A program made the translations under genes and the position numbers. Positions 17,018 through 25,689 of a stretch of DNA of 64,000 bases are shown piece by piece. The notes beneath the pieces are model-generated. The model did no database searches and had not been told where the DNA came from. It saw only the letters and a program-made list of their open reading frames with translations. Positions within the stretch are counted from its first letter, which is position 1. Every line of letters begins with the position of its first letter. The DNA comes from Chryseobacterium sp. MA9 (lineage in GTDB: Bacteria > Bacteroidota > Bacteroidia > Flavobacteriales > Weeksellaceae): NCBI RefSeq assembly GCF_024399315.1, contig NZ_CP075170.1, positions 3,968,001 to 4,032,000 on the forward strand, given 5' to 3'.

Positions 17018-17614
17018 TTAGTTATCATTGTCATCCAGAAGATGTCCAAAGAAGTCTTTTTTTGTTTGCAGATATCCTTTGCTTATTTCGTTTGCAGGAA
17101 TCTGTAGCGGTACTCTTGAATTAAGGTGAATATTGCTGTCTACCACATATTTTACCTTTTCAGGGTTATTGGTCAGAAGGTTAATATCTTTTACATCCAG
17201 CAGATTAAGAATTTCAATGGCTACTCCAAAGTTTCTGTCATCTGCAGGAAGTCCCAGCTCAAGATTGGCCTGTACGGTGTCCAACCCTTTTTCCTGTAGA
17301 GAATATGCCTTCAGCTTGTTGATGATCCCGATGTTTCTTCCTTCCTGGCGAAGGTAGATGATAATTCCACCGTTTTCATGGATATATTTCATTGCAGCAT
17401 CCAATTGTTGGCCGCATTCACATTTTTTTGAATGGAAAACTTCTCCGGTAATACATTCTGAATGGAAACGAACATTGACAGGCTTTGAAAAATCTGTATT
17501 TTCAGCAACAATGGCCATATGAGGCATCCAGTCGTTTTCGTTTTCGGAGAAAGCTATCATTCGGAAAGTACCGTGCTCTGTAGGAACATTGGCTTCCGCC
17601 TGAATTTTAATCAT
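17018..17614 (-). CDS. ribA: GTP cyclohydrolase II
   Basis: 198 aa, catalysing the first step of riboflavin synthesis (GTP to 2,5-diamino-6-ribosylamino-pyrimidinone phosphate, formate and pyrophosphate). The Zn site is visible in HSECITGEVFHSKKCECGQQL (three Cys). RQEGRNIGIINKLKAY and LLTNNPEKV are signature segments. It is a stand-alone RibA without the RibB domain that many bacteria fuse to it. Last gene of a run that includes tatA and an EnvC-like gene, 18 bp after the small lipoprotein. No FMN riboswitch is seen upstream. Confidence 0.95.
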   Translation of the reverse strand: MIKIQAEANVPTEHGTFRMIAFSENENDWMPHMAIVAENTDFSKPVNVRFHSECITGEVFHSKKCECGQQLDAAMKYIHENGGIIIYLRQEGRNIGIINKLKAYSLQEKGLDTVQANLELGLPADDRNFGVAIEILNLLDVKDINLLTNNPEKVKYVVDSNIHLNSRVPLQIPANEISKGYLQTKKDFFGHLLDDNDN

Positions 17615-17632
17615 TGATAGTTCAATTAGTTT

Positions 17633-18091
17633 TTAACTTCCTGGCAAAGCATCTTCAATAACAGAGATATTGGTTTTTAAACGAACCAGATATCTGTTGA
17701 GAACTTCATCGTCATCTCTGTCAAGATTCTGTCTTAGCTTTTGAATTTTTTTGTATGATTTTTCGAAGCTTTTAAGGGCTCTGCTCTTACCGGCAGAATT
17801 ACTGGCATCAATAGCATATAAATAATTCTGAAGGCTGTATTTCAAACTGGTAACCTCATCATTCAACCCATTGTTTTTAAACTTGGGAAAAGTGGAGATC
17901 ATATTTGAAATTTCAGAAGCATTTATATTTTCTTTAATATTGATATTAAAATTCTTCTTTGAGCCTCTGTCGGAATCAGAACCTTTGGTATCACTATAAA
18001 AATTATTTGACAACGGGGAAAGATTTAGCTTTTCCGTTGCGCAGGAAGATGTTAATATGATAAGTACTCCAAGAAAAATTAATCGTTTCAT
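17633..18091 (-). CDS. Small lipoprotein, unknown function
   Basis: 152 aa. The leader MKRLIFLGVLIILTSSC gives a clear lipobox Cys. The mature part has a Ser/Asp/Lys-rich linker and then two or three amphipathic helices (KNNGLNDEVTSLKYSLQNYLYAIDASN, FEKSYKKIQKLRQNLDRDDDEVLNRYLVRLKTNISVIEDAL). No family recognised. It overlaps the DUF4254 gene by 4 bp, so the two are translationally coupled and may work together. Confidence 0.75.
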   Translation of the reverse strand: MKRLIFLGVLIILTSSCATEKLNLSPLSNNFYSDTKGSDSDRGSKKNFNINIKENINASEISNMISTFPKFKNNGLNDEVTSLKYSLQNYLYAIDASNSAGKSRALKSFEKSYKKIQKLRQNLDRDDDEVLNRYLVRLKTNISVIEDALPGS

Positions 18092-18702
18092 TTCTGTTGC
18101 CCTTTTTGATAAAGGATTGGGTTAAGACTTTCATCGTTATACATTTTCATTTGTTTGTATACTTTCATCTTAACGTTACCGTTCTCAATATCAGCAAGCA
18201 ACTGATTTATAGAAGTAGACAGATCCTCTTTCTGAGTAAGCAGAACATCCAGTTTAGCCTGGCAGTTGTTTCTGTGTTCTTCAGAAGCAGATTCTCTATT
18301 CGCTTCTAACGACATATGATAAACCTTTAATGCAAGAATTGATAATCTGTCTACTGCCCAAGCGGGAGTTTCTGTATTTATTTTTGCTTCAGATTTAGGA
18401 GTTATATTTTCAAACTTAGTAAGGAACCAGCCGTCAATATATTCTACCAGATCAGTTCTTTTCTGATTGGAAGCGTCTATTGTTCTCTTGAGTTGAAGAG
18501 CTTCAGCCGGATCAATATTTTCATCTCTAATTATATCTTCCAGATGCCATTGAACGGTATCAATCCAGTTCTTTGCATACAAAATCCGTTCCAAACTATT
18601 TTCTTCGAACGGGTTATTAATTAGAGTGTTAACGTCATCAGACACGTGATAGTCTTCAATAGCTTGATTGAAGACTTTCCATGCAGTCTCAGTAAATTTC
18701 AT
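18088..18702 (-). CDS. DUF4254 domain protein
   Basis: 204 aa, cytoplasmic, all-helical. The pattern ENSLERILYAKNWIDTVQWHLEDIIRDENIDPAEALQLKRTIDASNQKRTDLVEYID is the DUF4254 signature; this family often sits near lipopolysaccharide or envelope genes in Bacteroidota. Function unknown. It lies 15 bp after tatA and overlaps the following lipoprotein gene by 4 bp. Confidence 0.88.
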   Translation of the reverse strand: MKFTETAWKVFNQAIEDYHVSDDVNTLINNPFEENSLERILYAKNWIDTVQWHLEDIIRDENIDPAEALQLKRTIDASNQKRTDLVEYIDGWFLTKFENITPKSEAKINTETPAWAVDRLSILALKVYHMSLEANRESASEEHRNNCQAKLDVLLTQKEDLSTSINQLLADIENGNVKMKVYKQMKMYNDESLNPILYQKGQQK

Positions 18703-18717
18703 TAATTCTAAGGAATT

Positions 18718-18930
18718 TTAGTTACTTGGAGAATTATTATCGTTCGAAGTTGGTTTCTTTTCAGAACCTGGCTTGTCTTCTTCTTTTACTGCATCTTTAA
18801 ATTCCTTGATTCCTGAACCTACTCCTCTCATTAATTCCGGAATTTTCTTTCCTCCAAAAAGTAATACTAAAAGTATTGCTACGATAAGGATATGTTGCCA
18901 AGATAAGGCAAGTATTGTTAGTGTATTCAT
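18718..18930 (-). CDS. tatA: Sec-independent (Tat) translocase subunit TatA/E
   Basis: 70 aa. One transmembrane helix (ILIVAILLVLLFGGKKIPELMRGVGSGIKEFKDAV) with the FGxKKIPEL hinge and amphipathic helix of TatA. The N-terminus carries a polar Gln-His before the helix, as in Bacteroidota TatA. It forms the protein-conducting pore with TatC, which is not in the window. It sits 31 bp after the EnvC-like gene; tatA beside EnvC and DUF4254 suggests an envelope operon. Confidence 0.93.
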   Translation of the reverse strand: MNTLTILALSWQHILIVAILLVLLFGGKKIPELMRGVGSGIKEFKDAVKEEDKPGSEKKPTSNDNNSPSN

Positions 18931-18961
18931 CTCTTAAAATTTTTGCAAAGTTACACTTTTT

Positions 18962-20524
18962 TTAATATGAAATCCAACCTAATGGATCAACTGGTGTACT
19001 TCCGTTCCATACTTGAAAATCAAGTGTATAAGCGCCATCAAAATCCTGGGCAATAGTACCTATTGCTGTTCCTGATGAAACCTGCTGTCCTTTGGAAACA
19101 TTTGCATTGGATAAGTTGGAATAAATGGTAAAATATCCACCGTGTTTGATAATAACAGTCTTGGTACCATCACTGCTTGCTACAACCGAAGATACAGTCC
19201 CCGGGAATACAGATTTAGCACGTGTACCTGAAGGCACGGAAATTTTAATACCGGTATTGTCTTCAGATATATTTTTGAAAACCGGGTGCTGCTGTCTTCC
19301 GAAACGGTGAGTGATCTGTCCGGCTCTGTCAGCAGGATAACCAAGTCTTCCTCTGTTGTCTGCAAAGCTGTTTCCGGTAGCAGTGGAAACTCCGTAGCTT
19401 GTCATTGCCTTCGTTTCAGCAGCTTTTTTCTCTTCTTCTTTTCTCTTCGTAAGGGCTGCTTCTGCTGCTCTTGCTGCCGTCAATTTATCTGCAGCTTCTT
19501 TAGCTCTTGCATTGGCTTCGTCAGAAGCTTTTTTAGCTGCTATTCTTCTTGATTCATCTCTTGCATTAGCTTCAGCTTTGGCAGCATCTTCACTACGTTT
19601 TCTTTCTTCTTCGGCTCTCTTAGCCGCCAGATCTGCAGCTCTCTTAGCTTCTGCTTCAGCAAGTCTTCTTTCTCTTTCAAGGGCTTCTGCTCTTGCTTTA
19701 GCTTCCGCTTCAATCCTTGCTTTTTCTCTTTCAGCAGCTATTTTTGCCAAACGTATTTTTTCTGCTTCTGCTTTTCTTCTTGCTTCTTCCTCTGCTTTAG
19801 CAATTCTGATTTCCTCAGCAATAATAGCTCTGATCTGTCCTTCCAATGCTTTAGACTGAACTTGTTTTTGCTTAAGTTCAGCTGTTAGTTTGGATTCGTT
19901 TTTCTTAAAATCAGTTACTAATTGCTCTTTTTGGGCTCTTTCAGCATTGATCGTTGCTAAATCCTTTTGTTGGTTTGCCAAAAGGTTCGCTTTCTCTTTT
20001 ACAGAGTTTTGTCTTTGTGCAATTGTTTTCTTGATCAGGTTGGCAGCATTTGTAATTTCAGCGGCTTTTTTATCCTGATAATCTGAGTATTGTTTCAGGT
20101 ACTGTACTCTGCGTATACCTTCTCCCAAATTTTTGGCAGAAAGAATAAAAGTTACTTTGTTCTGTACGCCTTTATTTTTATAAGCATTCACCAAAACCTC
20201 AGCATAGTTTTTTCTCAACACAGCCAGTTCTTTGTTCTGACGGTTGATTTCCAGCTGACGTAAATAGATATCATCCTCAATGAATCTTTTTTCTTTCTGG
20301 GTATTATTATAAACCTTCTCTCTTAAAATCAACTTTTGGTTCACATTAGAAAGATAGGCTATAGAAAGCTTAGATTCACTTCTGGTTTTGGCTAAATCGG
20401 AATTTATTTGTGCAATTTGTTTTTTAAGTTCGGCATTCTGCTTCTGCAGCTGTTCTTTGTTCTGCTGTCCCTGGTGCAGTCCAAACATCAAAACACCTAT
20501 TAAAAAGCTAAATTTTTTAATCAT
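18962..20524 (-). CDS. EnvC-like murein hydrolase activator with degenerate M23/LytM domain
   Basis: 520 aa. A signal peptide is followed by a long coiled coil (about residues 20-400), very rich in Ala, Glu, Lys and Arg, and by a C-terminal LytM/M23 fold from about residue 400. The metal-binding residues of active M23 enzymes are not conserved: the HxxxD position reads NTGIK, HxH has become KHGGYFTIYSN, and the last segment is LDFQVW instead of LHFEVW. This is the pattern of EnvC, which activates amidases rather than cutting peptidoglycan itself. It overlaps the DUF4292 lipoprotein gene by 4 bp. A role in cell separation is inferred from the family. Confidence 0.85.
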   Translation of the reverse strand: MIKKFSFLIGVLMFGLHQGQQNKEQLQKQNAELKKQIAQINSDLAKTRSESKLSIAYLSNVNQKLILREKVYNNTQKEKRFIEDDIYLRQLEINRQNKELAVLRKNYAEVLVNAYKNKGVQNKVTFILSAKNLGEGIRRVQYLKQYSDYQDKKAAEITNAANLIKKTIAQRQNSVKEKANLLANQQKDLATINAERAQKEQLVTDFKKNESKLTAELKQKQVQSKALEGQIRAIIAEEIRIAKAEEEARRKAEAEKIRLAKIAAEREKARIEAEAKARAEALERERRLAEAEAKRAADLAAKRAEEERKRSEDAAKAEANARDESRRIAAKKASDEANARAKEAADKLTAARAAEAALTKRKEEEKKAAETKAMTSYGVSTATGNSFADNRGRLGYPADRAGQITHRFGRQQHPVFKNISEDNTGIKISVPSGTRAKSVFPGTVSSVVASSDGTKTVIIKHGGYFTIYSNLSNANVSKGQQVSSGTAIGTIAQDFDGAYTLDFQVWNGSTPVDPLGWISY

Positions 20525-21372
20525 TTAATCTCAATTTTCTTATAACTGGATGGTACAGAATAAGGTGTTTCCATCCTCGAAAAGTCAAATTTCGTGTTTT
20601 CCATTAAAATCTGACTAGATTTTGAGCCTTTTATAATTATTTTAACATTTTTTGGAAGACGGATTCCTTCGTATTCATTCCAGTCACTATAAGAAACATC
20701 AAGCTCGTCTGAAGACAAAATATCTTTTAAGTTGACAGACAATAAATCGTAATTTGTGTCATATTGAAGTGCTATTTTATATTCTCTGTTTTTTTCATCC
20801 GTCGTAATTTTCTGATTGATGTTAGAAACCATTTTGAAGCCTTGTGCATTCTGCGTCAGATCAAATTGTCTGTCATTTATTTTGACAAAAGTTCTTCCTA
20901 ACAGGATTTTTTCCAAAGATTTATAATCAATGAAATTAACATTCAGTAAATTATTAAGATAATCAAAATCAGAATCTATATAGGTTTTATTGATCTTATC
21001 CTGACCTTTTATTCCTTCAGGAGTAGCAATACCTCTTGCTGCATTGATGAATAATGCTCTGAGATTCATCCACACCTTTTTATCATTTTCAATATAAATG
21101 GTAGCATCCAGTGTGGGTACAAAACTTCCTGTTTCTACCCGAACTTTACTGTCGATCTTGATCTGCTCAAATTTGGGTGGAATCAATACATGTTCGTAAA
21201 AAGTGAGTTTGTCTCTCACCGGTTGGTTTACATCTTTTGGATCTCCATTGTCTTTATCTACTGTTGTAGTAATACTGTCCCGTGTCTGATCTGTATCATT
21301 TTGAACTTTGGTACGGGTCTTACAGGATGATAAGGCAAGAAGTAATAAAAGAAGGGGAATCCAATTTTTCAT
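20521..21372 (-). CDS. DUF4292 lipoprotein
   Basis: 283 aa from the ATG at 21372, which places a lipobox (LLALSSCKT) at the right distance; the frame is open upstream to 21423 without one. The protein matches DUF4292 (VRVETGSFVPTLDATIYIENDKKVWMNLRALF), with a beta-rich LolA/LolB-like look. This family is regularly found directly before an EnvC/M23 gene in flavobacteria, as here with a 4-bp overlap. Probable outer-membrane lipoprotein with an unknown envelope role. Confidence 0.82.
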   Translation of the reverse strand: MKNWIPLLLLLLALSSCKTRTKVQNDTDQTRDSITTTVDKDNGDPKDVNQPVRDKLTFYEHVLIPPKFEQIKIDSKVRVETGSFVPTLDATIYIENDKKVWMNLRALFINAARGIATPEGIKGQDKINKTYIDSDFDYLNNLLNVNFIDYKSLEKILLGRTFVKINDRQFDLTQNAQGFKMVSNINQKITTDEKNREYKIALQYDTNYDLLSVNLKDILSSDELDVSYSDWNEYEGIRLPKNVKIIIKGSKSSQILMENTKFDFSRMETPYSVPSSYKKIEIK

Positions 21373-21479
21373 GTATTTATCTTTAGTTAAAAAATACGGT
21401 GCAATATTAACGCCAAACCACACAAAACATTTTGTGTGGCCTGGTGATATCTTGTTTAAGTTAAATAATTTCTATTCTT

Positions 21480-22496
21480 TTATTTAGATAGAAAATCTAA
21501 AACGGAATAGTCTCCCAAAGAAATTTCTCTGGCTACTCCGAAATATTGTGCAGAATTACCGATCATAGAATTGGAAAGGTTTCCATGATTGATTCTGGTA
21601 TTTTCCTGAATCAAGGAGTTTTCAATATTAGAATTAACAACTGTTGTATTGTTTCCTAATGAAACTCCAGGTCCTACTTTTGAATTGGAGATTTTTACAT
21701 TTTCACCAATAAAGCACGGCTGAATAATCAAAGAATTTTCAATCACGGCAGAAGCAGGGTGATTCTTCATTTCTTCTCTTTCATATTCAAGGATTTTGCT
21801 GTTGGTTTCTACAGTGGCATTTTTGTTACCGCAGTCCATCCAGTCGTTTACTTTTCCAAGGGTAAACTTGGCTCCTTTAGATCTAAGGTTTTCAAGTGCT
21901 GTTGTCAATTGATACTCACCTCCGTTTTTAATATCATTGTCCATGATATAGTTGATCTCTTCCATCAGTTTTTCAGCACTGTTGAAATAATAAATACCAA
22001 TGATGGCAAGATCTGAAACATAAGTAGTCGGTTTTTCAACAAAATCTGTGATGAATCCATAGTTGTCTAACTTTACAACTCCGAAAGCAGATGGATCTTC
22101 CACGCTTTTTACCCAGATCACTCCATCAGAATTTTTGTCTAATTGGAAGTCTGCACGGAAAAGGGTATCTGCAAAAGCAATAACGATATCTCCCTGCATA
22201 GATTGCTCAGCACATTTGATTGCATGAGCGGTACCAAGAGGGTCATTCTGATAATATATGCTTCCTTTTGCTCCCAGCTTTTCAGCAATCTGAATAAGGG
22301 ATCTTTCGATCTCAGGGCCAAAATCTCCGATGATAAAGGCTACCTCTTCAATATTTTCTCCTGCAACTTTAGCAATATCTTCCACCAATCTCTGTACGAT
22401 AGGTTTTCCTGCAATAGGAATAAGCGGTTTTGGAACTGTCAGTGTATGGGGACGTAATCTGGAACCACGTCCAGCCATAGGAACAATAATTTTCAT
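21480..22496 (-). CDS. Sugar-nucleotide pyrophosphorylase with left-handed beta-helix
   Basis: 338 aa. The N-terminal nucleotidyltransferase has MKIIVPMAGRGSRLRPHTLTVPKPLIPIAGKPI (nucleotide loop and catalytic Lys) and DTLFRAD, EKP and NDWMDCGNK segments. From about residue 245 the hexapeptide-like repeat (VIENSLIIQPCFIGENVKISNSKVGPGVSLGNN) forms a left-handed beta helix. It resembles glucose-1-phosphate thymidylyltransferase and GlmU-like enzymes; the exact sugar is uncertain. The next gene upstream is a flippase, so a cell-surface polysaccharide role is likely. Confidence 0.85.
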   Translation of the reverse strand: MKIIVPMAGRGSRLRPHTLTVPKPLIPIAGKPIVQRLVEDIAKVAGENIEEVAFIIGDFGPEIERSLIQIAEKLGAKGSIYYQNDPLGTAHAIKCAEQSMQGDIVIAFADTLFRADFQLDKNSDGVIWVKSVEDPSAFGVVKLDNYGFITDFVEKPTTYVSDLAIIGIYYFNSAEKLMEEINYIMDNDIKNGGEYQLTTALENLRSKGAKFTLGKVNDWMDCGNKNATVETNSKILEYEREEMKNHPASAVIENSLIIQPCFIGENVKISNSKVGPGVSLGNNTTVVNSNIENSLIQENTRINHGNLSNSMIGNSAQYFGVAREISLGDYSVLDFLSK

Positions 22497-22631
22497 AAAT
22501 TATATAAAAAATTTTTTATAGTTATTTTAATAATTTGGTTAAAGATAATAATTAAAACCTTTGTTGGGATATGATTTATATCTTTTTAATATTTGAATAG
22601 GTTTGTTTACTATCAAAATAAAGACCAAAGT

Positions 22632-24059
22632 TTAATTCTTTCTGATTCTTGATAAAATCAAGTCTTTTTCGGAATAAATCAAAATTCCGGTGAAGATTAA
22701 AAATAGTACATTACTTGTTAAAATATTATAGTTGAGATATTTTACAATAATGAAACTAAAGATTCCAAGTAATATAAGGAAGAAGGACATTTTCTTCATT
22801 CTGTAAGGAATAGGATAATATTTCTGGCCGAGAAGATAAGATACAATCATCATAATAACATAGGCGCCGAATGTAGCCCATGCAGAACCGATCATGCTGT
22901 GATAATAGTTTAAGGCTAAAAGGTTGAGGGAAATGTTTATTCCTGCTCCAAGCCATGAAATAACAGTTCCCACACTGGTTCTGTCCGTTACTTTATACCA
23001 GGTGGAAAAGTTATAATATATTCCGAAGCATAGATTGGCAATAACAATAATCGGAATGATATCTATGGCGATCCAATAAGATTTGTTGGGAATGAAAACT
23101 TCTTTCAGCCAGGATATATTGGCGATGATTCCTAAAGCTACGGCACAGGCAAAAAAGGAAAAGTATTCTGCTACTTTGGCATAAGTCTTTTTAGCATCAC
23201 CTTTATCCATTTGTTTAAAAAAGAAAGGCTCAATACCCATTCGGTATGCAGTAACAAATAAGGTCATTAGTACAGCAAGTTTATAGCAGCCACCATACGC
23301 ACCAGCTTCTTCGTCTGAAATATGATTTCTCTGGATAGATTTATCAAAGTTTTCATTGACCATAAAAGCTAGACCTGCCAGCATGAGCGGAAAGGAATAC
23401 TTAATCATACGCCCGAACAAAGAGGTCACAAACTGAAATCTTACTTTTAATATAATAGGAAGCAGTAATAAAACCCCTAGAGCACTTCCCGCCAAATTAC
23501 TGAAGAACGGATAGTCTACATTTTGGTCCAATCCAAAACTTTTGGATATACTTTCCGGAATCCAGAAGAATAATGCCGCTGTAAAAACGGCCTGAAATAT
23601 AGCCTGAACAACTCTTACTGCAGAATATTTGATGGGCTTATTATGAAAACGAAGCCAAGCAAATGGGATCACTAATAAATTGTCAAAAAAACCAATTAAA
23701 GCAAACCATCTGATATATTCCGGGTTATCATGATAGCCTAAATAATCTGCAATAGGCTGATTGAATAAATAACAGAATGCAAGGAAAATAGTTGAGGTTG
23801 AAAATAAAAACCAGAACGAAGTATTGAAGGTCTTTTTCTCATTATCCTCTTCAGCAGAAAACCGGAAATACGCCGTTTCAAAACCGAAAGAAAGTATAAT
23901 ATTAACAAACGAAATCCATGCGTAAAGCTGGGTGAAAATCGCAAAACCTTCATTGGGAATTTTATAGATCAAAAGTGGATTCAGGATGAATAAAATAATT
24001 CTGGGTGCTATAGCCCCCGCTCCATAGATGATTGTCTGCCCTAATAGTTTCTTATACAA
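22632..24059 (-). CDS. Wzx-type oligosaccharide flippase
   Basis: 475 aa with about 12-14 hydrophobic segments from the first residues (LGQTIIYGAGAIAPRIILFILNPLLIYKIP) to the end, a polysaccharide-biosynthesis/MATE-like flippase. Such proteins move undecaprenyl-linked oligosaccharides across the inner membrane for O-antigen or capsule. It is the first gene of the minus-strand run and lies beside a nucleotidyltransferase. No glycosyltransferase cluster is adjacent, so it may be a stand-alone housekeeping flippase. Confidence 0.85.
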   Translation of the reverse strand: MYKKLLGQTIIYGAGAIAPRIILFILNPLLIYKIPNEGFAIFTQLYAWISFVNIILSFGFETAYFRFSAEEDNEKKTFNTSFWFLFSTSTIFLAFCYLFNQPIADYLGYHDNPEYIRWFALIGFFDNLLVIPFAWLRFHNKPIKYSAVRVVQAIFQAVFTAALFFWIPESISKSFGLDQNVDYPFFSNLAGSALGVLLLLPIILKVRFQFVTSLFGRMIKYSFPLMLAGLAFMVNENFDKSIQRNHISDEEAGAYGGCYKLAVLMTLFVTAYRMGIEPFFFKQMDKGDAKKTYAKVAEYFSFFACAVALGIIANISWLKEVFIPNKSYWIAIDIIPIIVIANLCFGIYYNFSTWYKVTDRTSVGTVISWLGAGINISLNLLALNYYHSMIGSAWATFGAYVIMMIVSYLLGQKYYPIPYRMKKMSFFLILLGIFSFIIVKYLNYNILTSNVLFLIFTGILIYSEKDLILSRIRKN

Positions 24060-24074
24060 AGTCGAAATTTTTTA

Positions 24075-24082
24075 CAAATGTA
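24075..24082 (-). promoter_or_regulatory. -7 promoter element of the flippase gene
   Basis: The minus strand reads TACATTTG, a perfect TAnnTTTG, about 15 bp before the start codon. No TTG is seen at the -33 distance. Confidence 0.5.
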
Positions 24083-24108
24083 AAACTTTAAGCATTCGTT
24101 TGGTGATT

Positions 24109-24142
24109 TTGAGGTGAATTAAAACATAAAATCTTAATTTTA
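24109..24142 (+). promoter_or_regulatory. Probable promoter of dihydroorotase
   Basis: TTG at 24109-24111, 23-nt spacer, TAATTTTA at 24135-24142 (7 of 8 matches). The spacing is at the long end of the flavobacterial range. Confidence 0.45.
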
Positions 24143-24159
24143 CGGGGAAATAAATTGAA

Positions 24160-25497
24160 ATGAAAGTTCTTATAAAAAATGTAAATATCGTCAACGAAGG
24201 AAAAGTCTTTGAAAGCGATATCCTAATAGAAAATGACTTAATCTCCATTATAGCTGCGGGTATTTCTGAAGATGCAGATCAGATCATTGACGGTTCAGGA
24301 AAGTATCTTCTTCCGGGAGTGATTGACGATCAGGTGCATTTTCGTGATCCGGGACTTACCCATAAAGGAGATATCGAAAGTGAATCAAGGGCTGCTATTG
24401 CAGGTGGAGTAACCAGCTTTATTGATCAGCCCAATACAGTCCCGAATGCTGTTACCCAGGAGCTGTTAGCAGATAAATATGAGCTTGCTTCCCAAAAAGC
24501 TTATGCCAACTATGGTTTTATGATGGGAGGAACGAATGATAATCTGGAGGAGGTTTTGAAAACAAATCCTAGAAATGTTCCCGGGATCAAATTATTCTTA
24601 GGTTCATCCACAGGAAATATGCTGGTGGATAATCCGGAAACACTGGAAAATATTTTCAGCAATACCAAAATGCTGATTGCGGTTCACTGTGAAGATGAAG
24701 CTACGATCAGAGCCAATACTCAAAAATACATGGATGAATATGGGGATGATATTCCTGTAAAGTTCCATCACTTGATTAGAAGCGAAGAAGCGTGTTATAA
24801 ATCTTCATCTAAAGCTATTGAGCTTGCGAAAAAAACAGGAGCCAGACTTCACGTTTTCCACCTCTCGACTGCAAAGGAAATGGAACTTTTCAGAAATGAT
24901 ATTCCTTTAAAAGATAAAAAGATCACTGCTGAGGTGTGTGTGCACCACCTGACTTTTACCAATGAGGATTATGAAACAAAAGGCGGACTCATAAAATGGA
25001 ATCCGGCTGTAAAAACTCAAAAAGATAAGGATGCCCTTTGGGAAGCGTTGTTAGATGACAGAATTGATGTTATTGCTACAGACCATGCTCCACATACTGC
25101 AGAAGAAAAAAATAATGTGTATACAAAATGTCCTTCAGGGGCACCTTTGGTACAACATTCATTAGTTGTGATGCTTGAAAACTATAAAAACGGTAAAATC
25201 TCTCTTGAGAAAATCGTTGAAAAGATGTCTCACAATCCTGCCATCCTTTTCAAAGTTGAAAAAAGAGGTTTTGTGAGAGAAGGATATAAAGCAGATTTGG
25301 TTTTAGTTGATTTAAATGAAAACTGGACGGTTTCCAAAGATAATTTACTGTACAAATGCGGCTGGAGTCCCTTAGAAGGAATGAATTTCCATTCCAAAGT
25401 TACCCATACATTTGTCAATGGGCATCTGGTGTATGATAATGGTAAAATTGCTGAGGAGAAATTTGGAGAGAGATTGCTTTTTGAGCCTAGAGATTAA
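24160..25497 (+). CDS. pyrC: Dihydroorotase
   Basis: A 445-aa amidohydrolase of pyrimidine synthesis that cyclises N-carbamoyl-aspartate. Metal-site motifs: VIDDQVHFRDPG, GIKLFLGSSTGNM with the Lys that is carboxylated in the family, VHCEDE, HVFHLST and TDHAPH with the catalytic Asp. The first metal His of the usual HxH is Gln (DQVHF). This change is typical of Bacteroidota dihydroorotases as I know them, so I keep the assignment. Single-gene unit with a terminator. Confidence 0.9.
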   Translation: MKVLIKNVNIVNEGKVFESDILIENDLISIIAAGISEDADQIIDGSGKYLLPGVIDDQVHFRDPGLTHKGDIESESRAAIAGGVTSFIDQPNTVPNAVTQELLADKYELASQKAYANYGFMMGGTNDNLEEVLKTNPRNVPGIKLFLGSSTGNMLVDNPETLENIFSNTKMLIAVHCEDEATIRANTQKYMDEYGDDIPVKFHHLIRSEEACYKSSSKAIELAKKTGARLHVFHLSTAKEMELFRNDIPLKDKKITAEVCVHHLTFTNEDYETKGGLIKWNPAVKTQKDKDALWEALLDDRIDVIATDHAPHTAEEKNNVYTKCPSGAPLVQHSLVVMLENYKNGKISLEKIVEKMSHNPAILFKVEKRGFVREGYKADLVLVDLNENWTVSKDNLLYKCGWSPLEGMNFHSKVTHTFVNGHLVYDNGKIAEEKFGERLLFEPRD

Positions 25498-25530
25498 TAG
25501 GAAAATATTTAAAAATTATAAATTTAATAG

Positions 25531-25560
25531 GAGCGGGTTTTAGCCCGCTCTTTTATTTTT
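25531..25560 (+). terminator. Intrinsic terminator of dihydroorotase
   Basis: Perfect 7-bp GC-rich stem GAGCGGG (25531-25537) and CCCGCTC (25544-25550), then a TTTTATTTTT tail. Confidence 0.85.
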
Positions 25561-25597
25561 TGATCTTCCATAGGCTTTAGCCAAAACTTATTTTACT

Positions 25598-25657
25598 TTT
25601 CGCGGATCACGCAGATTTTAAACCCCAATCATCTGCTCAATCCGCGAGAATATTTTA
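25598..25657. repeat. Degenerate interspersed intergenic repeat, copy 3 (inverted pair)
   Basis: CGCGGAT, CAGAT, ATCTG and ATCCGCG form nested inverted repeats. On the minus strand one arm reads AAAATCTGCGTGATCCGCG, like the copies near 11010 and 16925. It lies between convergent dihydroorotase and mannosidase genes. Confidence 0.45.
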
Positions 25658-25689
25658 TTTCAATAGGGCTTATCTTTTACTTCATCTTT

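Noticed and set aside
19512..19859. 115-codon Ala/Ser-rich plus-strand ORF within the EnvC-like gene
   Set aside because: A mirror of the Ala/Glu/Lys coiled coil on the other strand; not a gene.
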